Positions 8,395-14,696 of a DNA stretch of 14,696 bases are shown here, one piece after another. Each line of letters opens with the position of its first letter. The first letter of the stretch is position 1. The notes under the pieces are model-generated. The model worked only from the letters and a program-made list of their open reading frames with translations. It searched no databases and was not told the DNA's origin. Location: positions 1 through 14,696 of the forward strand of contig CAISOG010000227.1 of the NCBI GenBank assembly GCA_903887035.1, read 5' to 3'. The DNA is from an uncultured Holosporaceae bacterium. Its GTDB lineage: Bacteria > Pseudomonadota > Alphaproteobacteria > CAISOG01. Both the position numbers and the translations under genes were made by a program.

Positions 8395-8409
8395 CTGCTA
8401 AACCAGCAG
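8395..8409 (+). other. small hairpin between mutL and the DAHP synthase gene
   Basis: CTGCT-AAACC-AGCAG forms a perfect 5-bp stem directly after the mutL stop. A T5 run occurs only about a dozen bases later, so it is at most a weak terminator. The 47-bp gap suggests read-through into the next gene. Confidence 0.35.
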
Positions 8410-8440
8410 CTCGTTACACCCCTTTTTCGATACAACCCTG

Positions 8441-9871
8441 ATGCCCCTTAGTTCTTCCCATTCAAAATCGACCGCCACCCGCCCATCCACGCCATGGAAC
8501 CCGCAAAGTTGGCAGCAATTCCCCCTGCGCCAGGTACCAACCTATCCCGATCCCGCCCAGCTGGCGGCGGTGAAGCAGCGGTTGACCAACTATCCGCCGT
8601 TGGTGTTCGCGGGGGAGGCACGGCGGTTGGAGGCTGAGTTGGCGCGGGCGGCGGCGGGGCAGGCCTTTGTGCTGCAGGGCGGCGATTGCGCCGAAAGCTT
8701 TGCCGAATTTCATCCGCGCCATATCCGTGACAATTTTCGCGTGCTGCTGCAAATGGCGATTATTCTGACCTTTGCGGGGGCTTGCCCGATTGTAAAGTTG
8801 GGGCGAATCGCGGGGCAGTTTGCCAAACCGCGTAGTGAGCCTGACGAAACCATCGATGGCGTCACCCTGCCCAGCTATCGCGGCGATATTATCAACGGCA
8901 TTGAGTTTACGAAAGAAGCGCGGACAGCCGATCCCGAACGGTTGCTGCAAAGCTATAACCAATCGGCGGCTACCCTGAATCTGTTGCGCGCCTTTGCCCA
9001 GGGTGGCTATGCCGATTTGCACCGCGTCCATGGTTGGACACTGGATTTTGTTAACACGGGCAGCGGTTCCAGCATTGCCGAAAAATACAGCCAGCTGGCT
9101 GACCGTATCGGCGAATGTTTGGACTTTATGGCGGCTTGCGGCCTGACCAGTGAGACCACGCCGCAGCTGGCTGAAACCAGCTTTTATACCAGTCATGAGG
9201 CGCTTTTGTTGGATTATGAGGAGGGGTTGACCCGCGTCGATTCCCTGACCGATGATTGGTACGACTGCTCCGCCCACTTTTTGTGGATTGGGGAGCGCAC
9301 CCGCCAGCTGGATGGGGCGCATGTGGAGTTTTGCCGCGGCATCAAAAACCCGATTGGGGTAAAGGTGGGGCCCAGCATGGATCCGGATGAGCTGATTCGC
9401 CTGATTGACGTGCTGAACCCCGCCAACAAGCCTGGCCGTTTGACCCTGATTAGTCGGATGGGCGCCGATAAGGTGGCCGCTGGCCTGCCCCCCCTATTGC
9501 GGCGGGTGAAGGCTGAGGGGCGGCAGGTGGTGTGGCTGTGTGACGCCATGCATGGCAACACGTTTAAGGCGGCCAGCGGTATAAAAACCCGCGACCTGGC
9601 TAAGGTGCTGCTGGAAATTGAGCGGTTTTTTGCGGCGCATCTGGCTGAGGGAACTCATGCGGGCGGGGTGCATGTTGAGCTGACGGGTAAGGATGTCACC
9701 GAATGTTTGGGCGGCCCCCAGGCGATTAGTGAGGCGCAGTTGTCGGATCGTTACGACACCCACTGTGACCCCCGCCTGAACGCCAGTCAGGGTTTGGAGC
9801 TGGCCTTTCGGGTGGCCGATATGCTAAAGCAGCATCGTCGCGCTCTGCAAGGTAACGAGGCGACGGCGTAG
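8441..9871 (+). CDS. aroG: class II 3-deoxy-7-phosphoheptulonate (DAHP) synthase
   Basis: It condenses phosphoenolpyruvate and erythrose-4-phosphate into DAHP, the entry step of the shikimate pathway. The 476 residues match the plant-like class II family rather than the E. coli AroFGH class. Motifs are [10 protein letters not shown] (78-87), [11 protein letters not shown] (195-205), [12 protein letters not shown] (302-313) and SRMGADKV (338-345), plus [22 protein letters not shown] (411-425) and [12 protein letters not shown]. Metal ligands expected from the M. tuberculosis enzyme appear as Cys83, His371, Glu413 and Asp443. The N-terminus is close to family length, with no long regulatory extension. 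The ATG at 8441 has only a weak ribosome binding site, and no nearby in-frame ATG competes. The symbol follows mycobacterial usage; other annotators may use aroF or aroH. Confidence 0.95.
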   Translation: MPLSSSHSKSTATRPSTPWNPQSWQQFPLRQVPTYPDPAQLAAVKQRLTNYPPLVFAGEARRLEAELARAAAGQAFVLQGGDCAESFAEFHPRHIRDNFRVLLQMAIILTFAGACPIVKLGRIAGQFAKPRSEPDETIDGVTLPSYRGDIINGIEFTKEARTADPERLLQSYNQSAATLNLLRAFAQGGYADLHRVHGWTLDFVNTGSGSSIAEKYSQLADRIGECLDFMAACGLTSETTPQLAETSFYTSHEALLLDYEEGLTRVDSLTDDWYDCSAHFLWIGERTRQLDGAHVEFCRGIKNPIGVKVGPSMDPDELIRLIDVLNPANKPGRLTLISRMGADKVAAGLPPLLRRVKAEGRQVVWLCDAMHGNTFKAASGIKTRDLAKVLLEIERFFAAHLAEGTHAGGVHVELTGKDVTECLGGPQAISEAQLSDRYDTHCDPRLNASQGLELAFRVADMLKQHRRALQGNEATA

Positions 9872-9902
9872 CGCGTTTGGATAGAAAGATAGGATGCAGG
9901 CG

Positions 9903-11624
9903 ATGGCAAAAGGATTGATAATTGCCTTGGCGCAAACCAACCCGCATGTCGGGCATTTGGCGCATAACCTGGCCATGATTGATCAGCGCTATCACGCCGC
10001 CGCCCAGCAAAAGGTGGATTTGGTGGTGTTTTCCGAGCTGGTAATCTGTGGCTATCCCCCCGATGATTTGGTACTGAACCCCGCCTTTGTTGCCGCCTGT
10101 CGCCAGGGGGTTGAGCAGTTGGCGGCCATCACCCGTGGTCAATCCACTGGCATGATTGTTGGGGCACCCTGGATGGATCATGACCGCCTGTACAACGCCG
10201 CCCTGTTGTTGGCGGATGGAGAGGTGCAGGCCACCTATTACAAACAGGAACTGCCCAACTATGGCGTCTTTGACGAAAAACGCTTGTTCAGCCCTGGCCA
10301 ACAGGCTGAGCCTATAATGTTCCGCGGCCATCGCCTGGGGCTGATGATCTGTGAGGATATGTGGTACCCAACGGTTGGTCATGAGTTGGCGCAGCAGGGG
10401 GCAGAACTGCTAATCTGTATCAACGGCTCCCCCTTTGAGGAGGATAAGCTGACGGAGCGGTTGCATATGTCTAAGGCGCAGACCATGAGCAACGATTTGG
10501 CGCTGATTTATGTTAACCAGGTCGGTGGGCAGGATGAGTTGGTGTTCGATGGTCGCAGCTTTGTGATGACCATGATGGGAGAGCAGCAGGTGACTTTAGC
10601 CCCCTGGGCAGAGGATTTGGTGTTAACCCATTGGCGCACCCAACCGGGTAGCAAAAATGCCGTCAGCACCCACGGCAAATTGGTGTGCAATGATCCGCCA
10701 CGCTTAATTGATAAAGCCGAAACCCTGACCGATTTTTATCAGGCGTTGGTGTTGGGATTGCGCGACTATGCCCACAAAAATGGCTTTGATAAGGGGGTGT
10801 TAATCGGCCTGTCGGGCGGGATTGATTCCGCCCTGACCGCGGCGATTGCGGTTGATGCGCTGGGGCGGGCGGCGGTTCACGGCGTGTTCATGCCATCACC
10901 CTATACCGCCCAACAAAGCTATGACGATGTGGCGGATCTGGTCAAAACCCTGGGCATTCAATTGGATACCATTTCGATTTCGCCCGCTATCCGCACCTTT
11001 GCCAACATGTTGGATGGGATTTTTAGCCGCGATGGCGACGATTTTTCTGGCCAGGGCGATGTGACCGAGGAAAATATTCAGTCGCGGGTGCGTGGCATGC
11101 TGTTGATGGCCATGTCCAACAAATATGGCCGTTTGGTGCTGTCGACAGGCAACAAATCGGAAATGTCGGTTGGCTATGCCACCCTGTATGGCGATATGTG
11201 CGGCGGCTATGCCCTGCTTAAGGATTTGTACAAAACGACGGTTTATGAATTGGCGCGCTGGCGCAACAACCATTATCTTAGGCATTTTCAGGGGCCTGCC
11301 GGCATGGTCATCAGCGATGCCATCCTGCAACGGGCACCCACCGCCGAATTGCGCCCCAACCAGACTGACCAAGACAAGTTGCCCCCCTATGATCAGCTAG
11401 ACGCCATCCTGCGCGGCCTGATTGAACAATCGTCTAGCGTCGATCAGCTGGTGGCGGGTACAGGGATGCAAAGCGGTCAGCCGCGCCCGTTGGTGCAAAA
11501 GGTGCGGCGCTGGCTAGACCTGGCCGAATACAAACGCCGTCAGGCACCGCCAGGGGTCAAGCTGACCAGCAAGGCCTTTGGCCGCGACCGCCGCTATCCC
11601 ATCACCAACGGCTGGGAGGGGTAG
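9903..11624 (+). CDS. nadE: glutamine-dependent NAD+ synthetase
   Basis: It makes NAD+ from deamido-NAD+ and ATP, using ammonia released from glutamine. The protein is two-domain, 573 residues from this start. The N-terminal nitrilase-type glutaminase has Glu45 (FSELVICGYPPDD), Lys114 (YYKQELPNYGVFDE) and Cys150 (LMICEDMW). The C-terminal synthetase has the pyrophosphatase loop GLSGGIDSALT (302-312), LSTGNKSEMSVGYATLYGD (413-431) and the KDLYKTTVYELARW segment. The ATG at 9903 has AGGA (9891-9894) at a normal distance. An in-frame ATG at 9894 would add three residues and has poorer upstream sequence. It lies about 31 bases after the aroG stop, so it probably ends the pgi-mutL-aroG-nadE transcript. 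Its stop is only 12 bases from the stop of the convergent lysozyme gene. Confidence 0.95.
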   Translation: MAKGLIIALAQTNPHVGHLAHNLAMIDQRYHAAAQQKVDLVVFSELVICGYPPDDLVLNPAFVAACRQGVEQLAAITRGQSTGMIVGAPWMDHDRLYNAALLLADGEVQATYYKQELPNYGVFDEKRLFSPGQQAEPIMFRGHRLGLMICEDMWYPTVGHELAQQGAELLICINGSPFEEDKLTERLHMSKAQTMSNDLALIYVNQVGGQDELVFDGRSFVMTMMGEQQVTLAPWAEDLVLTHWRTQPGSKNAVSTHGKLVCNDPPRLIDKAETLTDFYQALVLGLRDYAHKNGFDKGVLIGLSGGIDSALTAAIAVDALGRAAVHGVFMPSPYTAQQSYDDVADLVKTLGIQLDTISISPAIRTFANMLDGIFSRDGDDFSGQGDVTEENIQSRVRGMLLMAMSNKYGRLVLSTGNKSEMSVGYATLYGDMCGGYALLKDLYKTTVYELARWRNNHYLRHFQGPAGMVISDAILQRAPTAELRPNQTDQDKLPPYDQLDAILRGLIEQSSSVDQLVAGTGMQSGQPRPLVQKVRRWLDLAEYKRRQAPPGVKLTSKAFGRDRRYPITNGWEG

Positions 11625-11636
11625 GGGGATTTGGAC

Positions 11637-12356
11637 TTATCGCCCTCTCACAATAAGATTTGTGAATGCCTCAAGTGGCGATGGAGCAGTATTGTTGTTA
11701 CCAGTTTGGCCTTTTGCAATTACAGTGTCATTAGGATGCGGATTTGCTTTTGCATCCAATGTTTGTAGAATTTCTGCTGGGTTTATTGGCGCATTAGGAA
11801 GGCCAGGCAAGCCATATTTTGCAATGCGGCCTTCGGCCTGTCTGCGATTGGTTAGACCTAGTATAGGTTCTAATATGCCATTAACAATGCCTTTGTTGTA
11901 TAAAGCCAAAATCACTTCTGAAGCTGCTTTGTAATTTCCTTGTTTAAGCTGGCCACTAAGACGATCCCCAAAGCTACCAACATTGTAGGCTAAAGAGGTA
12001 AGGGCGACCAGCTGACCAGGCATCATTGGTACTTGGGGGTTGCTTTGCTCTAAGACGGTTCGCATCGCCGTGATGGTGTCTTCTCTTAGCCATTGTTCAC
12101 ATATTATGTTGGGAATTCCATTTAGATGTTGAGAATTTAGATCATCAGCCTGATTTTGATTAAGAAGTCTTCCATAGCAAGCAGTAGGGTTGCCAGTTGC
12201 ATCTGTGTATATTGCAAGGTTTCCAGGTTTTCCTCCTGGTTCTGAACCTTCAAATTGTTTTATGACGTGGGCTGTTGCTGCAACAAGATTTGTAGGCGTT
12301 AAAGTTGTTTGTTTATGAAAACTATGCGTAGAAAAGGATGCTGTTGGGGTAGCCAT
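11637..12356 (-). CDS. GH24 phage-type lysozyme (R21/T4-like endolysin), possibly frameshifted at its 5' end
   Basis: It would cleave the beta-1,4 bond between MurNAc and GlcNAc. The 239 residues contain the catalytic Glu36 (KQFEG), Asp52 and Thr58 in YTDATGNPTACYG. The Asp-to-Thr spacing equals that of T4 lysozyme, and the Cys before Tyr recalls the R21 endolysin group. LVALTSLAYNVGS (117-129) and GLTNRRQAEGRI (167-178) are typical later motifs. About 60 further C-terminal residues are Pro/Asn-rich and unassigned. From this ATG there is no signal peptide and no ribosome binding site. The region just upstream encodes a hydrophobic leader one base out of frame (see the entry ending at 12435). 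Hand counts of two 60-base lines gave about 42-43% GC against 57% in one nadE line, suggesting phage or horizontal origin. No holin, spanin or other phage gene is beside it. Confidence 0.87.
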   Translation of the reverse strand: MATPTASFSTHSFHKQTTLTPTNLVAATAHVIKQFEGSEPGGKPGNLAIYTDATGNPTACYGRLLNQNQADDLNSQHLNGIPNIICEQWLREDTITAMRTVLEQSNPQVPMMPGQLVALTSLAYNVGSFGDRLSGQLKQGNYKAASEVILALYNKGIVNGILEPILGLTNRRQAEGRIAKYGLPGLPNAPINPAEILQTLDAKANPHPNDTVIAKGQTGNNNTAPSPLEAFTNLIVRGR

Positions 12357-12435
12357 GACAATTGGAGCAAAAAAAAGCCGCTAATTGCGCTCCAATCCCG
12401 CCTACAGCTTTAAAAAATTTATCAGGCTTGCTCAT
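12322..12435 (-). other. upstream reading frame encoding a signal-peptide/SAR-like leader for the lysozyme
   Basis: The ATG at 12433-12435 opens a 37-codon frame starting MSKPDKFFK (three Lys). The hydrophobic run AVGGIGAQLAAFF follows, then the frame continues to a TAG at 12322-12324 inside the lysozyme gene. Removing one T from the T8 run (A8 on the plus strand, 12369-12376) gives ...AAFFAPIVMATPTAS, joining directly to the annotated lysozyme start. This reads as a Sec signal or signal-anchor-release segment with a possible V-M-A cleavage site. The promoter at 12477-12505 places the transcript start about 35 nt before this ATG, better than for 12356. No strong Shine-Dalgarno sequence precedes it. 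The fused product would be 265 residues. Confidence 0.6.
12361..12396 (-). promoter_or_regulatory. 8-bp hairpin carrying the T8 run just before the lysozyme start
   Basis: ATTGGAGC (12361-12368) and GCTCCAAT (12389-12396) are perfect inverted repeats around a 20-nt loop. In the minus-strand transcript, the U8 run abuts the 3' arm of the stem and the lysozyme ATG follows four bases after it. It could act on frameshifting, slippage or translation start. Confidence 0.5.
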
Positions 12436-12522
12436 AACGAAAAAAAAATCTAAAGTTATTAACTATTTATTAGTAAATCATAGATTTTTTGCAGGCATGT
12501 TGCAAGCCTTTTTACAAAAGGC
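12424..12522. repeat. nested and overlapping inverted repeats around the lysozyme promoter
   Basis: The outer arms AGGCTTGC (12424-12431) / GCAAGCCT (12502-12509) and inner arms AAAAAATCTA (12443-12452) / TAGATTTTTT (12481-12490) are perfect, separated by 11-nt segments on both sides. GCCTTTT (12506-12512) can instead pair with AAAAGGC (12516-12522) across three bases, overlapping the outer right arm. AGTTATTAACT (12454-12464) is a further small palindrome. The rest of the 234-bp gap between the lysozyme and efflux genes shows only an AT-rich stretch with TTAACCGTTAA near 12539-12549. Confidence 0.6.
12477..12505 (-). promoter_or_regulatory. sigma70-type promoter for the lysozyme gene
   Basis: On the minus strand, TTGCAA (12500-12505; 4 of 6) is followed by a 17-nt spacer and TATGAT (12477-12482; 5 of 6). 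The start of transcription would be near 12470. The promoter lies inside the nested palindrome at 12424-12509, so its -35 box overlaps the outer right arm. Confidence 0.6.
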
Positions 12523-12590
12523 GGACGGGTTTTGGTATTAACCGTTAAAATAGCGGGCAAAAACCTTTCAGCCCTGGCCAAAAAAGCCCC

Positions 12591-14081
12591 TTACAGTGTG
12601 CCCAGGGCTTGATAAACCCGCGTCCAAAGGCGGGTGGATTGGGCGGTGGCGTCGGCCTGCGCGCTTTGGGTTTCATACAGGCGGCGTTGGGCGTCCAACA
12701 CCTCCATAAAACCGTTCAGGCCACGGCGATAGCGCTGTTGCGCCAATTCCAGATTCAGTTGGTTGCTGGCCACCGCCTGTTCCAGGGTTTGGCGCCGCTG
12801 ATCCTCCTGCAAAAATGCGGACAGATTGGTTTCAACCTCGGCCAGGGCGGTCAGCACGGATTGACGATAGCTCAGGTCGGCTTGTTTGGTGCGGGCATCG
12901 GCGGCGGCAATCTCGGCATCGGTGCGGCCAAAGGTAAACAGCGGCGCCAACACCGTGCCGCCCAATGACCAGACGTTGCCGGTGATCTGCATCGGGCTGC
13001 TGGGGCTGGATTGTTGCAGGCCGAATAGCCCGCTTAGGGTCAGGTCGGGAAATTGCGTGGCTCGGGCGGCATCCCCACGCGCCAGGGCGGCCAGCACCGC
13101 CGCCTGCGCCTGCTGAATATCGGGGCGGGCTGCAATAACGCTGGCGGGGGTGTTCAGCATGACATTGCCGCGCGCCTGTGGGATGGGCTGGCCAGCGGGG
13201 GGTGGCGGCGAGGCCTGTTGCAGCGTTGATAGACTGCCCGGCGTTTGCCCCAACAGCAGTTCCAGCTGGTGCAAGGCGGCGGTTTCGGCGGCACGGTAAA
13301 TCGGCAATTGCGCCTGGGTACTGCGCCATTGGCTTTCGGCCTGCGCAACATCCAGTTCGCTCACCAACCCCGCATCCCGACGCGCCTTGGTCAGTTGCCA
13401 GCTTTCCTGCTGCGCGGCGATGGTCGCCTGCGCCAACGCCTGTTGCTGCTGCGCGGCACGCAGGTCAACATAGCCGCTGACCAGGCTGGCCACCAGCCGC
13501 AAACGAGCATCGCCCAGGGCGGCTTGCGCCGAGGCTTGCTCCGCCTCCGCGGCCTTCAGTTTGGCGCGGTTGCCGCCGAACAGATCCAGCGACCAACTGC
13601 CCGTGACCGATTCGGACAGCACATTGGCGGTGGTTTGTGCCTGCTTGCTGCGCGCCGCCCCAAGATTGCCGTTGAGTTGGGGCAGCAGGTTTGCCCCCGC
13701 CCCCTGTTGCGCGGCGGTCAGTTCGGCCAGGCGGGCTTCGGCCTTTTGCACATCCAAATTCTGCGCCAACGCTGTCTGCACCAGCTGATTAAGGCCATCA
13801 TCTTGCAACTGCAACCACCACTGGCTGGCGGATTTATTCGGTTGGGGCTTAGCGGTTTCGCCCGCGGCAGATTCGGTTTTTGCATCAGCGGGCGCGGCTT
13901 TATCCGGCGACACCCCCTGCCATGTTTGCGGTACATCAGCCCTGGCGGTGGTCATGGCCGACGATGGCTGGCTATCCCGTAACAGGCCGCACCCCGTCAC
14001 ACTGGCCAGCAGCAGGGGCAGGGCGAACAGGCGGGCATGGCGCCAAAGGCTGTTACGGGAATGATTGGGGGAATTGGTCAT
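12591..14081 (-). CDS. RND-type efflux outer-membrane lipoprotein (NodT/OprM/TolC family)
   Basis: It is the outer-membrane channel of a tripartite export system. The 496 residues start with a basic n-region, a hydrophobic stretch and a lipobox ending at Cys31 (SVTGC), so it is a lipid-anchored member. A low-complexity Ala/Pro/Lys linker (about 50-85) precedes the family motif SQWWLQLQDDGLNQLV (86-101). Two outer-membrane efflux repeats follow, with SWSLDLFGGNRA (162-173), ARPDIQQAQ (318-326), APLFTFGR (379-386) and the C-terminal YRRGLNGFMEVLDAQRRLYE (451-470). Length is typical. The start lacks a clear ribosome binding site, but no later in-frame start keeps the signal. No membrane-fusion or inner-membrane pump gene is in the window, so it is orphaned here. 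It is divergent from rnc and shares a 159-bp upstream region with it. Confidence 0.93.
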   Translation of the reverse strand: MTNSPNHSRNSLWRHARLFALPLLLASVTGCGLLRDSQPSSAMTTARADVPQTWQGVSPDKAAPADAKTESAAGETAKPQPNKSASQWWLQLQDDGLNQLVQTALAQNLDVQKAEARLAELTAAQQGAGANLLPQLNGNLGAARSKQAQTTANVLSESVTGSWSLDLFGGNRAKLKAAEAEQASAQAALGDARLRLVASLVSGYVDLRAAQQQQALAQATIAAQQESWQLTKARRDAGLVSELDVAQAESQWRSTQAQLPIYRAAETAALHQLELLLGQTPGSLSTLQQASPPPPAGQPIPQARGNVMLNTPASVIAARPDIQQAQAAVLAALARGDAARATQFPDLTLSGLFGLQQSSPSSPMQITGNVWSLGGTVLAPLFTFGRTDAEIAAADARTKQADLSYRQSVLTALAEVETNLSAFLQEDQRRQTLEQAVASNQLNLELAQQRYRRGLNGFMEVLDAQRRLYETQSAQADATAQSTRLWTRVYQALGTL

Positions 14082-14152
14082 CGGGCAACAATGTTGGTTG
14101 AGGGGCAGGCGGAGTGAAGCCGTAGCTTTGTTTTTACCCCCAAAGCCCGCCC

Positions 14153-14241
14153 TTGCCTATTGTTGATTTTTGAGGGTGATTTTTTGGGTTGTTTTTGACG
14201 ACCGCTTGCGTAAGGGCGGCATCTTATGCACCAATAGGCAA
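14153..14241 (+). promoter_or_regulatory. rnc leader bracketed by a perfect 10-bp inverted repeat
   Basis: TTGCCTATTG (14153-14162) is the exact reverse complement of CAATAGGCAA (14232-14241). The right arm covers the only Shine-Dalgarno-like bases (AGG, 14236-14238) and the first base of the rnc ATG. A smaller CCGC/GCGG hairpin can form inside. In mRNA the long stem would hide the start site. E. coli RNase III cuts a stem in its own leader to repress itself; a similar role here is inference. Confidence 0.5.
14162..14200 (+). repeat. three degenerate 13-bp T-rich tandem units in the rnc upstream region
   Basis: The units are GTTGATTTTTGAG (14162-14174), GGTGATTTTTTGG (14175-14187) and GTTGTTTTTGACG (14188-14200). 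They lie between the divergent efflux and rnc genes. The rest of the 14082-14240 region shows no gene and no promoter I can support. Confidence 0.5.
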
Positions 14242-14696
14242 TGACCGCAAACCCCTTTCATCCTTTTGGCCATCAATTTCGGGATTCGGCGCTGTTGACC
14301 ATGGCGTTGACCCACCCGCGTGCCAACAACATCAAAACCGCACGCAACGCTACAGAAGATTATCAGCGGCTGGAGTTTCTGGGCGATCGGGTGGTGGGGC
14401 TTAGCGTGGCGGGCTTGCTGTATCGGCAATTTCCGTTAGAGCCTGAGGGCAGTCTGGCTAAGCGGCATGCCATTTTGGTCAGCCGCCCCGTGTTAGCCAA
14501 TTTGGCGGTGGCGCAGGGGTTGGCCGATCATATCATTGTGGCGGCGGCGGAGCGGGAAGCCCTGGCCGCACAACCATCGGTTTTGGCCAATGTGTTTGAG
14601 GCGGTGATTGGGGCGGTGTTTTTGGATGCGGGGTGGGATGTCGCCGACAGGCTGGTGGCGAATCTGATGCGCCCCCTGCTGGCTGAGCAACCGCAC
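14241..14696 (+). CDS. rnc: ribonuclease III, partial (C-terminus beyond window)
   Basis: It cleaves double-stranded RNA in rRNA and mRNA maturation. The visible 152 residues begin MTANPFHPFGHQFRDSALL, and the frame stays open to the last base. The catalytic domain shows the family signature DYQRLEFLGDRVVGLSVAGL (40-59), EGSLAKRHAILVS (69-81) and VLANVFEAVIGAVFLDAGWD (114-133). Glu45, Asp49 and Glu120 match E. coli Glu41, Asp45 and Glu117. The E. coli Glu38 and Asp114 positions are Gln42 and Asn117. The dsRNA-binding domain is not in the window. The ATG at 14241 gives the usual N-terminal length. In most Alphaproteobacteria rnc follows lepB and precedes era; here a divergent efflux gene is upstream, so rnc probably has its own promoter. 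Confidence 0.93.
   Translation, partial: MTANPFHPFGHQFRDSALLTMALTHPRANNIKTARNATEDYQRLEFLGDRVVGLSVAGLLYRQFPLEPEGSLAKRHAILVSRPVLANLAVAQGLADHIIVAAAEREALAAQPSVLANVFEAVIGAVFLDAGWDVADRLVANLMRPLLAEQPH

Noticed and set aside
8462..9322. Long open frame (286 codons) antisense to the DAHP synthase gene
   Set aside because: It lies wholly opposite a clear conserved gene, has no recognisable motif, and is expected from the GC-rich codon bias.
9726..10382. 218-codon minus-strand open frame across the aroG/nadE junction
   Set aside because: It overlaps two well-supported genes on the other strand and shows no family features.
12548..12580. Intrinsic terminator after the efflux gene
   Set aside because: Only a 4-bp GGGC/GCCC stem could be found, too weak to call.
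13245..13982. 245-codon plus-strand open frame opposite the efflux lipoprotein gene
   Set aside because: Gln/Arg/Gly-rich shadow of a real gene with no start signal or motif.

Overview
The window looks like chromosomal DNA from an alphaproteobacterium. The main reasons are a PopZ homologue (a family essentially confined to Alphaproteobacteria), the sequence of the partial initiator tRNA, and a MutL of the endonuclease type. Coding DNA is GC-rich. One roughly 0.9 kb stretch near 11.64-12.55 kb is clearly more AT-rich. The genus cannot be named from the sequence alone; a Rhodospirillales-like lineage is a guess.

Layout. (1) Positions 1-56 hold the 5' part of an initiator tRNA-Met gene on the minus strand, with a good sigma70-type promoter at 109-137. 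(2) Positions 275-4021 hold a plus-strand surface-polysaccharide block: UDP-glucose 6-dehydrogenase (ugd), a small PglC-like sugar-phosphate transferase, and a WbpM/CapD/PglF-type membrane nucleotide-sugar dehydratase whose start overlaps the preceding stop. Together they make nucleotide sugars and load the first sugar onto undecaprenyl phosphate. (3) popZ (4135-4743) is followed by a 287-bp spacer with a degenerate REP/BIME-like palindromic repeat. (4) A tight plus-strand housekeeping series follows: pgi, mutL, class II DAHP synthase and glutamine-dependent nadE (5031-11624). (5) Convergent to nadE is an AT-rich orphan GH24 phage-type lysozyme on the minus strand. (6) Further along the same strand is a NodT/OprM-family outer-membrane efflux lipoprotein (12591-14081). 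(7) Divergent from it and running off the right edge is the N-terminal two thirds of ribonuclease III (rnc).

The strongest unusual signal is at the lysozyme start. A good promoter (12477-12505) leads to an upstream ATG at 12435. That frame encodes a Lys-rich, hydrophobic signal-peptide or signal-anchor segment and is exactly one nucleotide out of frame with the lysozyme. The two frames join if one base is lost from a run of eight T's that lies in the loop of an 8-bp hairpin. The lysozyme may therefore be switched on or off for export by slippage or phase variation, or it may be a frameshifted relic or a homopolymer sequencing error.

Other points of note: a perfect 10-bp inverted repeat brackets the rnc leader and start codon, where RNase III autoregulation would be expected. 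mutL carries three poly-G tracts, one inside an unusual insertion in the ATPase domain.
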